This document shows positions 25,756-33,807 of a stretch of DNA of 33,863 nucleotides, piece by piece. Made by a program: the position numbers and the translations under genes. The notes beneath the pieces are model-generated. The model searched no databases and was not told the DNA's origin. It saw nothing but the letters and a program-made list of their open reading frames with translations. The first letter of the stretch is position 1; the number at the start of each line of letters is the position of its first letter. The stretch is taken from the NCBI GenBank assembly GCA_013289095.1, contig JABDAO010000023.1, positions 1 to 33,863 of the forward strand, written 5' to 3'. Source of the stretch: Bacteroidota bacterium (GTDB lineage: Bacteria > Bacteroidota > Bacteroidia > Palsa-965).

Positions 25756-26418
25756 TCATTCTTTCGCCCGCTTCAGGAAGGTCAGGAAAGGTGTCATCGT
25801 TTCAAATGCCGAGGCTGTATTCTTAACGAACGTTTTGGAGAGGACATCGTTGTCTGACAGATCTTTGAGCACAATAAAATGTCTGTTCTTCAGATGTTCG
25901 ATGGCAGGGTTGGTTTCTTCGTATCCTTTGGGTGCGCGTTTCAATGCATCTTCGCCGGTCAGGCCTCCGAAGGTTTTTTTGAATTTTTTATCTGCAAGCA
26001 CAGCGTTGAACCCTTTCAGGTCGTAATCTATCTCCTGGCGGATGGCGCTTAGCGCCGGAGGTTCTGGCATATAGATGCCACCGGCGAGGAATGAACTTCC
26101 CGGTTCAAGGTGGATATAATATCCCGGGCCTCCCATCTTTCTCCCACCGGGGTTGATACTGGCCCCAAAATTTGTTTTATACGGGCTTTTGTTTTTTGAA
26201 AAACGGATGTCGCGGTTTATTCGGAACATACACTTCTTCGCCACAAGCTCCCTGACCCCGGGATCAAACAGCCCCATCTTGCTGATCAGTTCGGTGAGAA
26301 ACGCTTCGGTATTTGCTTTTGCCGTTTCATACTGTTTGCGGTTTTTTTCGAACCATTCGCGTGAATTGTTTTTCTTCAGTTTTGTCAGAAAATCAAGAGT
26401 GGTTTTTTCGATGCTCAT
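25756..26418 (-). CDS. DUF2461 family protein (TIGR02453-like)
   Basis: This 220-residue soluble protein belongs to the widespread DUF2461 family, whose function is not established as far as I know. Characteristic segments: TLDFLTKLKKNNSREWFEKN at the start, FRINRDIRFSKNKSPYKTNF near 68, GPGYYIHLEPGSSFLAGGIY near 97 and LKRAPKGYEETNPAIEHLKN near 160. The frame stays open upstream to 26520, but that part overlaps the end of the AI-2E permease gene. The ATG at 26418 (MSIEKTTLDF) gives the usual N-terminus and starts 28 bases after the permease stop, so the two may be co-transcribed. Confidence 0.92.
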   Translation of the reverse strand: MSIEKTTLDFLTKLKKNNSREWFEKNRKQYETAKANTEAFLTELISKMGLFDPGVRELVAKKCMFRINRDIRFSKNKSPYKTNFGASINPGGRKMGGPGYYIHLEPGSSFLAGGIYMPEPPALSAIRQEIDYDLKGFNAVLADKKFKKTFGGLTGEDALKRAPKGYEETNPAIEHLKNRHFIVLKDLSDNDVLSKTFVKNTASAFETMTPFLTFLKRAKE

Positions 26419-26446
26419 AGTTGTGGAAGAAGATATGGGATGGGTC

Positions 26447-27550
26447 TTATCGTTTTTTTTCTTCCAGGGAAGAAGTGAGTCTTTGAATGATCTGGAACCT
26501 GCCCAGAAATTGTTTGGCAATGAGCCTCACAACCGTATACGCAGGCACAGCCAGGATCATTGGGCCTATGCCTGCCAGGGTTCCGGTAATCATGATCACC
26601 AGGAAAATTTCGAGAGGATGAGCTTTTACCGTATTTGAAAAAATGAGGGGTTGGAGCACGATGCTGTCGATGAGGTTACAACTCACAAACGTGATCAGCA
26701 CTTTTGTTATCATCGGAACGAGCGCAGTATGGAAATCGGCCGTCAGGCCCGTTGAGAGCGCTACGAACAACCCAAACCCGGCGGCAATAAACACGCCTAC
26801 ATACGGGATTACATTCACCATTCCTGCAAACAACCCAATGATCAGGGCATTCGGAACGCCTGCGACAAACAATCCGACAGTAATAAGAAATGCAACACAG
26901 GTTGAATCGAGGCAGAGCCCGGTAAAATACCGTGTCAGGAGCCGTTTGCAGTTATGGGCAATCTGATGTACATCTTTTTCGAGATGAGGGGGTGAAAGGA
27001 GCATCAGGGTATCAAAAATAAGACGTCCGTCTTTCAGAAAGAAAAAAGTGAAAAAGGAGATGGCAAAGAAGGCCACGAAAATACCTCCTGTAAATCCAAT
27101 CAGGGAGTTCAGTAGATTTCCAATCTGACTGGCATTCAACAATGCCGGCAGTTTTGATTGAAGAAAAGCGGCAGCTGAAAATGGTTCGGGCGAATATTTG
27201 CTCATAAACACATCAATCTGGCCCAGGGGCTGTTGTAAGGAGGCAACCAGGGAGGCCGTATTGGTCTTGCCCAGAATAGCCGATTCCTGCAAGGCCAGGG
27301 GAATAAAAATGGCGATGATGCCGGTAATCAGGGCATAAATAAAAAGGAGGGACAAAAGGGCGCTGATCCCCGCAGGGATCGAAAATTTTCCAAGCTTTTG
27401 CTTGTTCAGAAATTTATTGAGCGGGTTTCCAATCAGCGAAAGAACGGTGGCAATGAGCAGATAAACAATGATTTTTTCCAGGAACCAGGCGGCGGTGAAG
27501 AGAAGCGCTGCCACGAGTACGAGTACGATATATCTGTTTCTGGACTTCAT
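26447..27550 (-). CDS. AI-2E family transporter (UPF0118 / YdiK-PerM type)
   Basis: This 367-residue polytopic inner-membrane protein has the family layout: a pair of N-terminal helices (YIVLVLVAALLFTAAWFLEK, YLLIATVLSLIGNPLNKFLN), a third near 60, a periplasmic-side helical segment at ~85-160, then a cluster of helices from ~165. Conserved pieces are FFFLKDGRLI, GLFAGMVNVIPYVGVFIAAG (the family's most conserved stretch), DSIVLQPLIFS and HPLEIFLVIMITGTLAGIGP. Members export autoinducer-2, ions or other small molecules; the substrate here is unknown. It is followed closely by the DUF2461 gene. Confidence 0.94.
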   Translation of the reverse strand: MKSRNRYIVLVLVAALLFTAAWFLEKIIVYLLIATVLSLIGNPLNKFLNKQKLGKFSIPAGISALLSLLFIYALITGIIAIFIPLALQESAILGKTNTASLVASLQQPLGQIDVFMSKYSPEPFSAAAFLQSKLPALLNASQIGNLLNSLIGFTGGIFVAFFAISFFTFFFLKDGRLIFDTLMLLSPPHLEKDVHQIAHNCKRLLTRYFTGLCLDSTCVAFLITVGLFVAGVPNALIIGLFAGMVNVIPYVGVFIAAGFGLFVALSTGLTADFHTALVPMITKVLITFVSCNLIDSIVLQPLIFSNTVKAHPLEIFLVIMITGTLAGIGPMILAVPAYTVVRLIAKQFLGRFQIIQRLTSSLEEKKR

Positions 27551-27615
27551 AATGACGGATGTATACTGAATCTAAGCGGGTCAACTAAAATCATTCAGTC
27601 AGCGGCATAAAAGTA

Positions 27616-27673
27616 GAAAAAAACCGGCAGAGAATCGAATACAGACAGCTGTGTTCAATTATCTGCCGGTTTT
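27616..27673 (-). terminator. Terminator after Met/Cys-rich membrane protein gene
   Basis: On the minus strand AAAACCGGCAGA (27673-27662) pairs with TCTGCCGGTTTT (27631-27620) over 12 bp, with a 30-base loop, and runs into a T-stretch (A-run 27616-27622 on the plus strand). It begins ~20 bases past the stop at 27693. The plus-strand copy also ends in four T, so weak two-way activity is possible, but only the minus gene needs it. Confidence 0.75.
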
Positions 27674-27692
27674 GGCAAGTACGCGTATGTTG

Positions 27693-28268
27693 TTACTTCT
27701 TTCCCTGTTTTTTCTCCATGATGGAGTCTTTCCGGGTCATCATCTTGCCTGGTTTCATCTCCGCATGGCCTTCTTTATTTTTGCAGCACTCCATTTCACA
27801 GCCTTCGGTTTTTTCGCAGCCTTTCATTCCTTCTCCACGGCATTCGCCCATCTCACTGCAACCTTCGCGGCCGCCGCCTTCCGGACAGCCTTCATCCATG
27901 CGCATATTGCCATGATGCCGGCCCATGCCTTCACCCATGCCACGTTCCATGCCCATGCCATGCATCCACATGCCGCGGCCCATGCCTTCCATACCCATAC
28001 CCATTCCATGGCCCATTTCGCGCTGTATGAAGATGCGTTTTTCTTCGCTTTCGCCGTGTTGTCTGCAGCAATGCATACAAATGGCTCCCACAAAACTGCC
28101 TAACATGGTTAGGATCACAAAACTCAATATCCCCACAGAAATGTAAGAATACATCTTTTCAAAATTTTCTTTCTTGATGTACAGAAACAGAAAGAGAGCG
28201 CCGGTTAAGGCAATAAGTTCTAAACAGAACAAAATGCTAAGATGAAAAAGAGCTGCTGATAAGATCAT
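27693..28268 (-). CDS. Two-helix membrane protein with Met/Gly/His/Cys-rich tail
   Basis: I do not recognise a named family. From the ATG at 28268 the protein has 191 residues: membrane helices at ~3-30 and ~41-63, a CMHCC motif at 64-68, a Met/Gly/His segment at 85-126 (HGMGMGMEGMGRGMWMHGMG), a cluster of seven Cys at 128-162 and a Lys-rich end. The frame is open 40 codons further upstream, but those residues look non-coding. Thioether, thiol and imidazole ligands at this density suggest binding of soft metal such as Cu(I)/Ag or possibly Ni/Zn. The basic loop between helices places the tail on the periplasmic side by the positive-inside rule, weakly. It has its own terminator. Confidence 0.8.
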   Translation of the reverse strand: MILSAALFHLSILFCLELIALTGALFLFLYIKKENFEKMYSYISVGILSFVILTMLGSFVGAICMHCCRQHGESEEKRIFIQREMGHGMGMGMEGMGRGMWMHGMGMERGMGEGMGRHHGNMRMDEGCPEGGGREGCSEMGECRGEGMKGCEKTEGCEMECCKNKEGHAEMKPGKMMTRKDSIMEKKQGKK

Positions 28269-28502
28269 GGTTCGAGGGGAGTTTGGTTTCGGTAAAGATA
28301 GGAAAGACCGCTCTCTGCCCGTATGCTTTAACATTATTTGTCGATTAATACCTCCGCTGCTGGCTAATTCAGACAGATTCAGGTGCATCCTGCCATTTTG
28401 GGGGCAATATTGCCCCTTTTGTCGACGCCGTGTTAAGTTATCTGTTGCTTGATCTCTGGAAAATCATTGTGCATCACTGTCAGAAGGAGGCGTTTGTTTC
28501 AC

Positions 28503-28510
28503 TAAATTTG
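28503..28510 (+). promoter_or_regulatory. Candidate -7 box upstream of ABC-F gene (TAAATTTG)
   Basis: TAAATTTG fits the Bacteroidota -7 consensus TAnnTTTG exactly. No ideal -33 TTTG lies at the usual distance; the nearest TTTG is only 6 bases away. If used, transcription would start near 28517 and give a ~135-base leader before the ABC-F ATG, containing a small ORF and several inverted repeats. Confidence 0.4.
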
Positions 28511-28523
28511 CATTTTTTAATTT

Positions 28524-28651
28524 ATACCGAAAGAACATGAGAAGAAGGGGCATGCCCTTCGGTATAACCGGTTTTCCCGCCGAAAGAGCGGGACAAGTAA
28601 GCCACTTTCACCGGCAGGAAATCCTTAAAGCGGCTAAGAACCGGTATATAC
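28524..28651 (+). promoter_or_regulatory. Leader with alternative pairings before ABC-F gene
   Basis: ATACCGAA (28524-28531) is complementary to TTCGGTAT (28558-28565), enclosing a small GGG/CCC hairpin. The overlapping segment GTATAACCGGTTTT (28562-28575) can instead pair with 28636-28651, directly before the ABC-F ATG: 14 pairs including one G-T, one bulged A. TCCCGC/GCGGGA (28575-28593) forms a further 6-bp hairpin. The first two pairings share 28562-28565 and compete, and the second would bury the ABC-F start region. This is the geometry of an attenuator, but no experiment supports it. Confidence 0.4.
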
Positions 28652-28656
28652 TATGA
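28537..28656 (+). CDS. Possible 39-codon leader ORF overlapping ABC-F start
   Basis: An ATG at 28537 opens a 39-residue frame (starts MRRRGMPFGITGFP, ends KAAKNRYIL) that stops at TGA 28654-28656, overlapping the ABC-F ATG (28653) as ATGA. The peptide is basic, with no signal peptide or known family. The overlap would couple translation of the two ORFs, and ribosomes on the leader ORF would disturb the hairpins described for this leader. Leader peptides are known upstream of several antibiotic-resistance ABC-F genes in Firmicutes; transfer of that idea to this gene is inference. Chance occurrence of a 40-codon ORF is not excluded. Confidence 0.35.
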   Translation: MRRRGMPFGITGFPAERAGQVSHFHRQEILKAAKNRYIL

Positions 28657-30599
28657 TCTCAGTCAGTAATGTTTCAGTAAGTTTCAGCGGTACGTACCTC
28701 TACGAAGAGATTTCGTTCCTGATCAACCAGAAAGACCGTATCGGCCTGGCCGGAAAGAATGGTTCTGGAAAATCAACCCTCTTGAAGGTACTCTCGGGTG
28801 AGTTAAAGCCAGATTCAGGCGAGATCTCCCGTCCGGCCGATTGTACAATCGGGTACCTTCCCCAGGACATGGTGCATAACTTGGGCAAGACCGTGTTTGA
28901 TGAAACCGCCACCGCCTTTGCCGAAATAAAAACCCTGGAACGCAAACTGGCTGATGTAAGCCACCAGCTGGAAGTAAGGACCGATTACGAATCAGATGCC
29001 TATATGAAGCTCATTCACGATATGAATGATGCCAACGAACGGCTCAACCTCCTGGGGGCCTATTCCATGGATTCTGAAATAGAACAGACGCTGCTGGGGC
29101 TTGGTTTTGTGCGTACCGATTTTGGACGGATGACCGATGAGTTCAGCGGTGGATGGAGGATGCGCATAGAACTGGCCAAACTCCTGCTCCAGAAACCCAA
29201 TGTACTCCTGCTCGATGAGCCTACCAACCACCTCGATATCGAATCAATCCAGTGGCTGGAAGATATGCTGAAAGGCTATTATGGAGCCGTGGTCATGGTT
29301 TCGCACGACAAAGCATTTTTAGATAATATCACCACCCGTACCATCGAAATATCGCTTGGTCAAATCTTTGATTACAAGGCCAACTACTCCAGGTACCTGA
29401 GCCTCCGCAAGGAACGCCGCGAACAGCAGGCTGCCGCGCACAAGAACCAACAGAAATTCATTGAAAAGACCGAAGCCCTCATCGATAAATACAGGGCCAA
29501 GGCCAGCAAAGCCTCTTTTGCCCAGTCGCTTATCAAGAAACTGGATAAGATAGAAGTCATTGAGGTGGATGGTGAAGACAACGCCGCCATCCGGTTTAAC
29601 TTTCCTCCAGCGCCCCGGGCCGGTAAGGTGGTGATCGAAGCACACCGCTTGAAAAAACAGTATGCCGAAAAAGTAATCTTCAGCGAGGTGGATTACATGA
29701 TTGAACGCGAAGACCGCGTTGCTTTTGTGGGGAAAAACGGCGAAGGAAAATCAACCATGATCAAACTCATCGTAGGCGAGGAGCCTTTTGACGGGTTGCT
29801 CAAGATCGGCCACAATGTAAATATTGGTTATTACGCACAGAACCAGGCCGAAACACTGGATGGCGAAGCTACGGTGTTTGAAACCATTGATGAAGTGGCG
29901 GTTGGTGATGCCCGCAAAAATGTACGTTCCCTGCTTGGATCATTTCTCTTTAGCGGCGATGATGTAGACAAAAAGGTGAAGGTGCTTTCGGGAGGAGAAA
30001 AGGGGCGTCTGGCCATGTGTAAGTTGTTGTTACAACCCTACGCATTGCTTGTGCTCGATGAACCGACCAACCACCTCGATATGCGTTCGAAGGAAGTGCT
30101 AAAAAACGCACTCATGAAATACGACGGCACCCTGGTGGTGGTATCGCACGACCGCGATTTTCTGCAAGGCCTTACCACCAAGGTGTTTGAATTCCGCGGA
30201 GGAAACATCAAGCCACACATTGGCGATGTAAACGATTACCTCACAACACGTAAGCTCGAATCGTTCAAGGAACTTGAACAAAAAGGCAAATCCTTAAAAG
30301 CGCCTGTGGTACAGGCCGCTCCTGTAAATACGGCAAAAAAGATAAACCAGGAAGAAGAGAAACAACGGGAAAAGGAATTGCGCACCATGCAAAACCAGAT
30401 CTCCAAATCTGAACAGGAAATAGCCCGTCTGGAAAGCGAAATAAAAAAAGTGGATGATCTGCTCCTTGATCCGGAGTTGTATACCGAAACAGTGAATGAT
30501 AAGGAGATCTTCCCCCGCTACGAAGCCATGAAGAAACAGTTGGAAAAAGAAATGGAGAAATGGGAAGAGCTGCAGGGGAAGATAGAAGCGTTTTCCTAA
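28653..30599 (+). CDS. ABC-F family ATPase (translation factor type)
   Basis: This 648-residue protein has two ABC ATPase domains and no membrane segments, the ABC-F architecture (EttA/Uup/YdiF type) that acts on the ribosome. Domain 1 has Walker A GLAGKNGSGKST (~31-42), signature FSGGWRMRIELAKLLL (~163) and Walker B VLLLDEPTNHLD (~184). The P-site interaction linker at ~235-300 is rich in Lys/Arg/Gln (RYLSLRKERREQQAAAHKNQ). Domain 2 has Walker A GKNGEGKST (~363), signature LSGGEKGRLAM (~447) and VLDEPTNHLDM. A charged coiled coil closes the protein (~560-648). The layout resembles housekeeping Bacteroidota ABC-F proteins rather than a clear resistance type. The start is the ATG at 28653, which overlaps the leader ORF stop. 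Confidence 0.95.
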   Translation: MISVSNVSVSFSGTYLYEEISFLINQKDRIGLAGKNGSGKSTLLKVLSGELKPDSGEISRPADCTIGYLPQDMVHNLGKTVFDETATAFAEIKTLERKLADVSHQLEVRTDYESDAYMKLIHDMNDANERLNLLGAYSMDSEIEQTLLGLGFVRTDFGRMTDEFSGGWRMRIELAKLLLQKPNVLLLDEPTNHLDIESIQWLEDMLKGYYGAVVMVSHDKAFLDNITTRTIEISLGQIFDYKANYSRYLSLRKERREQQAAAHKNQQKFIEKTEALIDKYRAKASKASFAQSLIKKLDKIEVIEVDGEDNAAIRFNFPPAPRAGKVVIEAHRLKKQYAEKVIFSEVDYMIEREDRVAFVGKNGEGKSTMIKLIVGEEPFDGLLKIGHNVNIGYYAQNQAETLDGEATVFETIDEVAVGDARKNVRSLLGSFLFSGDDVDKKVKVLSGGEKGRLAMCKLLLQPYALLVLDEPTNHLDMRSKEVLKNALMKYDGTLVVVSHDRDFLQGLTTKVFEFRGGNIKPHIGDVNDYLTTRKLESFKELEQKGKSLKAPVVQAAPVNTAKKINQEEEKQREKELRTMQNQISKSEQEIARLESEIKKVDDLLLDPELYTETVNDKEIFPRYEAMKKQLEKEMEKWEELQGKIEAFS

Positions 30600-30725
30600 G
30601 GGAGCAAAAATGATTCAGGTGTGATTGCTTTTTGCAACGTCGATTGTCAATTCATGCGAATAACCCGCGCTTTGGCACAGGGTACGACCTGGCATAGAAT
30701 TGGGCTTTAGCCCTGACATTGCATC

Positions 30726-31481
30726 GTGAGCAGGGCTCATGCTGGCCTTGATTACCATTCAGTTCGACTATACTCCGGATTCACGGCTCATCTGTTAGCT
30801 ATCATTCTCCAAAACAAAATCCTTTTGCTTCCAAAAACGGGTCGTATCCTTTTCTCCCTGCTCCTGCTTTTCTTTTGCTTTCTCATGGCAAAGATCACGC
30901 TGCCCTATCTTAGTTTCAAACCCAACGTCGATTTTTTACGCACCAAACAAGGCATCATCCATATCCGCCCCTGGCGCTGGGCGTTTTATGCGCATGTGAT
31001 GAGCAGTACCTGCGTCTTGTTTCTCGGCATCTTTCAGTTTCTGCCGGGTGTGATGAAGAAGTATCCCGGCTGGCACCGGCGTGCAGGTAAGGTTTATGTC
31101 CTGCTTGTGTTGGGAATCAGCGGGCCCGGAGGCCTGATCATGGGTTTTTATGCCAATGGGGGATGGCCGGCACGCATCAGTTTTGTGATTCTTTCGGTGC
31201 TTTGGATGGGTTTCACACTTCAGGCGTTTCTGTTGGTAAAGAAAAAAGACTTTTTCCGTCATTCCGATTTCATGGTGAGGAGCTATGCGCTTACGCTATC
31301 GGCAATCACCTTACGTACCTATGCGTTTGTGCTTCCCTCGGTTGTGCATCTCGAAGGGCATCGGGCGTACATTCTCATCTCCTGGCTTAGCTGGATCCCC
31401 AATCTGATCCTGGCCGAGCTTATAATCCGCAAGGGCCGTCGTAAACGGGCCACCGAAGGGCTTACTCCTTACGTGCAGTAA
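30726..31481 (+). CDS. DUF2306 family membrane protein
   Basis: This polytopic membrane protein of up to 251 residues has the DUF2306 pattern: a first helix (ILFSLLLLFFCFLMAKITLP), YLSFKPNVDFLRTKQGII, then helices with FYAHVMSSTCVLFLGIFQFL, PGWHRRAGKVYVLLVLGISG (the conserved H-R-x-x-G-K-x-Y motif), a helix near 155, HSDFMVRSYALTLSAITLRT and a last helix before a basic tail. The start is uncertain: the longest frame uses a GTG at 30726, and TTG codons near 30825 or the ATG at 30885 are alternatives; the first helix argues against the latest one. The function of the family is not known to me. Its last 20 bases overlap the convergent gene ending at 31462. Confidence 0.85.
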   Translation: MSRAHAGLDYHSVRLYSGFTAHLLAIILQNKILLLPKTGRILFSLLLLFFCFLMAKITLPYLSFKPNVDFLRTKQGIIHIRPWRWAFYAHVMSSTCVLFLGIFQFLPGVMKKYPGWHRRAGKVYVLLVLGISGPGGLIMGFYANGGWPARISFVILSVLWMGFTLQAFLLVKKKDFFRHSDFMVRSYALTLSAITLRTYAFVLPSVVHLEGHRAYILISWLSWIPNLILAELIIRKGRRKRATEGLTPYVQ

Positions 31482-32613
31482 CCGGCAGGGGCGCTTTGGC
31501 CGGAATGAACCTGCCTGCATCGGTAAGCTGCACATATTCTGTGTTTAGCTTTATTTGTTGAACCACCGAGTTGTTGGCATACCCTTCATTGATCGGGTCA
31601 AATTTCCAGACCTGTTTGTACTCGGTCATGGTAATTACCTGGTTTGGTTCCAGGGTTCCTTCCACGATTTTTGTGGGATCACAAAAGCAAGCCAAGACGT
31701 GGTTGTCGATCTGTTTGCCGGTTGAGTCATACGTCTGCAGGTATGTCGTAACAGGGGGTAAAGTATCGCCCATAACTTCGATGTTTGAATAGGCAACAAG
31801 CATAATCCCGTTTTTGAGTTGTTTCTTTCCTACCACCTGGTATTCGTTGCTTACACTGCGGCTGAAACGGCTGTCTTCCATGCCCGGAATATAATCGGCA
31901 AAGTCATAGCTCAGGTTTTTTTCGAGACTGTAATCGGCTACATGTTCCTTGGTCATGTTGAGTGTGTCGTCCATTTCGGGGAAGGTAAGGAGGAAGGAGA
32001 GGAACTGGAGCTGCTCTGTGCTTAGTTTACCGGTGAACCGGTTCAGCAGGATTTCACGGTATTTATCGGTGCCGCGAATGGAATTCAGATCGGGGTCATC
32101 CAGCAGTTCTTTTTTGTCTGAATAGCCTTCTTTCACAGCATTCTCAAGCCACTCTACAGCAGTGGCGGTATCTTTCAACAGCGAAAACGCGCAGGCCTTG
32201 TTGTATGAACACATATAACCGGGGGCGTATTGCAGCGCTGACGCAATGGAATAGGCGTCCAGACTTTGTTTGTAATCTTTTGCATCGATCAACGCATTGC
32301 CGAGTTCATAGTAGGATTTTGCATCGGGCCAGATACGGATCGATTTTCGGAAGAGTTCAATACTGGCCGCCGCATTTTTCTGGTTCTGGCAAAGATCAAC
32401 AGCTCTGAGGAAAATCTTCTTGGCTTGCAAGGCCCCGGCTACACCCGATATACGCAAGGCGGCTTTTACCGAATCGATGGTGTAGATGTTTTTGTCGGAC
32501 AAGACCTCGGGCAGAGGTGTTTGAGTGGTGCTGTTCGATGTGCTGTCGGACTTGCCGGCCGGGTGACAAGCAACAACGGTAAGAAACAGAAACAGAAAGC
32601 GGAGGTGGCGCAT
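31462..32613 (-). CDS. TPR-containing lipoprotein
   Basis: This 383-residue protein has a very short lipoprotein signal (MRHLRFLFLFLTVVAC, lipidated Cys16) and a Ser/Thr linker to ~residue 35. The middle (~60-170) has TPR units: AASIELFRKSIRIWPDAKSY, YYELGNALIDAKDYKQSLDA and a third with YNKACAFSLLKDTATAVEWL. The DPDLNSIRGTDKYREIL motif that often ends Bacteroidota TPR blocks follows. The C-terminal ~180 residues are beta-rich without a family I can name. No enzyme motif is seen; a periplasmic scaffold is likely. Stop codons of this gene and the DUF2306 gene interlock over 20 bases. Confidence 0.85.
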   Translation of the reverse strand: MRHLRFLFLFLTVVACHPAGKSDSTSNSTTQTPLPEVLSDKNIYTIDSVKAALRISGVAGALQAKKIFLRAVDLCQNQKNAAASIELFRKSIRIWPDAKSYYELGNALIDAKDYKQSLDAYSIASALQYAPGYMCSYNKACAFSLLKDTATAVEWLENAVKEGYSDKKELLDDPDLNSIRGTDKYREILLNRFTGKLSTEQLQFLSFLLTFPEMDDTLNMTKEHVADYSLEKNLSYDFADYIPGMEDSRFSRSVSNEYQVVGKKQLKNGIMLVAYSNIEVMGDTLPPVTTYLQTYDSTGKQIDNHVLACFCDPTKIVEGTLEPNQVITMTEYKQVWKFDPINEGYANNSVVQQIKLNTEYVQLTDAGRFIPAKAPLPVTARKE

Positions 32614-32721
32614 GGGGGGGTGATTGATTGGGGAAAGGTAGTGATATTCATGTGATCTATAACTTAATGCGATGCTTATTCGGTTTCCCCGTTCGCATCA
32701 ATGTTCCACTCCAAACCGTTG

Positions 32722-32763
32722 GTACTGATCTGACGCGTCGGCCTGTGTGTTGGGGATCAGCAC
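32722..32763 (+). repeat. Structured repeat, copy A
   Basis: GTACTGATC (32722-32730) pairs with GATCAGCAC (32755-32763) over 9 positions with one mismatch. Inside, ACGC and GTGT can form a short second stem around a GTCGGCCT loop. It shares ~25 of 38 positions with copy B at 33808-33849, in the same orientation; both copies are preceded by CCGTTCGC. It lies just downstream of the T9SS cargo gene. Confidence 0.6.
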
Positions 32764-32767
32764 TTCT

Positions 32768-32783
32768 GTCCGCCGCGGCGGAC
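32768..32783. repeat. Perfect 16-bp GC palindrome
   Basis: GTCCGCCGCGGCGGAC reads the same on both strands and lies 34 bases past the stop of the T9SS cargo gene. No T-run follows. GC palindromes of this kind are scattered in intergenic regions of Bacteroidota genomes (recollection). It could be a weak terminator or a repeat end. Confidence 0.6.
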
Positions 32784-32816
32784 GGACTTCAGCACAAAGA
32801 ACAGAGCCTGCTGAAT

Positions 32817-33785
32817 CTATCTCATCAGCTGTAAAAAACCATTCAACGCATATTTTTTCCCATCCAGCCCGGCAGCAGTAAGCACGTAATAATAAACCCC
32901 ATCTCCGCAAAGAACACCTGCTTTGTTTCTGCCATCCCAGCTCTCATCAGGGTTTTTAAGTTCCCAGAGTTTTACCCCCCAGCGGTCGTAAATGGAGCAA
33001 TCCAGGGTTTGGATATTGCTCTGGGTTATTTTGAATACATCGTTTACACCGTCGTTGTTGGGGGTGAAAATATTGGGTACCGTGAGGAAAGAAATGATCT
33101 CGGGTGGTTTTAGCGTGTCGCAGGTGCCGACGTAGACATCGTCAATATAATAGTAGGCTTCATTTCCACCAGAACCAGTTGGATTTACAATTGAAGTGGA
33201 GGTATTTGCATCAGAATTGAAATTGCCAATTGTAATATAGCTTTCTCCGCCAAGTGCAGTGAAAGTACCAGAGATAAGTATCCACTTTAATGTATCGGAA
33301 ATAGGTGCTCCTTGGTAATTAATTTGTGGTGTATAAGGGAAAAGGCATCCGGCACAATTAATTGGCAGGTCCGAAAAATACATAGACATACTGTTGCAAG
33401 CTACTTGAACAATTCCACTCAAAGAGACATAGAAACCAGCGCAATAAATTTGTCCTTTTACTAATGAATCACTTAGCCGGACTTGAATGTATTCCCTAAT
33501 ATTGCTTTGAGTTTTATCTATTAATATAATACCCGAATATGCCTTGCCTGTTCTTGGCCAACGATAGCCTGCAAAATTCAATGGTACTGTTGCTATACTT
33601 GTACTACACTCATTAAAATAATCGGAAGACCCTGAGCTTGGATCAATCCACGAACTAGCGTAATATATTTCGCCACCACCGTTTGGGCATGTTGTGAAGG
33701 TCTCGAACGATGGGTTTGGTACCAAATTTTGACTCGCAGCACAAAACGATAGGCTTGTCAAAAAACAAGAAACCAGGTATTTCAT
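32817..33785 (-). CDS. T9SS-secreted protein with type-B C-terminal sorting domain
   Basis: This 322-residue exported protein has a signal peptide (MKYLVSCFLTSLSFCAASQ). It then has a beta-sandwich-like domain opening with NLVPNPSFETFTTCPNGG, with several Cys, aromatic and Gly residues and the YYIDDVYVGTC strand that often closes carbohydrate-binding-like jelly rolls. The C-terminal ~85 residues are the gliding-motility-associated (CHU_C / type-B) sorting domain: VPNIFTPNNDGVNDVF (~236), IYDRWGVKLWE, ESWDGRNKAG and DGVYYYVLTAAG to NGFLQLMR. Such domains direct export through the T9SS and, for type B, surface retention with PorP/SprF-type partners. The machinery is encoded at 18374-25635. Two copies of a structured repeat flank the gene. 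Confidence 0.93.
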   Translation of the reverse strand: MKYLVSCFLTSLSFCAASQNLVPNPSFETFTTCPNGGGEIYYASSWIDPSSGSSDYFNECSTSIATVPLNFAGYRWPRTGKAYSGIILIDKTQSNIREYIQVRLSDSLVKGQIYCAGFYVSLSGIVQVACNSMSMYFSDLPINCAGCLFPYTPQINYQGAPISDTLKWILISGTFTALGGESYITIGNFNSDANTSTSIVNPTGSGGNEAYYYIDDVYVGTCDTLKPPEIISFLTVPNIFTPNNDGVNDVFKITQSNIQTLDCSIYDRWGVKLWELKNPDESWDGRNKAGVLCGDGVYYYVLTAAGLDGKKYALNGFLQLMR

Positions 33786-33807
33786 GAGGGCTTAAATTTC
33801 TCCGTTC

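Noticed and set aside
26419-26520. Extended N-terminus of the DUF2461 protein
   Set aside because: The extension overlaps the AI-2E permease coding sequence in another frame and lies outside the family domain.
27651-28103. 150-codon plus-strand ORF rich in His/Ala/Phe opposite the Met/Cys-rich gene
   Set aside because: Its composition is the direct complement of Met/Gly codons (ATG to CAT). The minus frame has proper membrane helices and a terminator.
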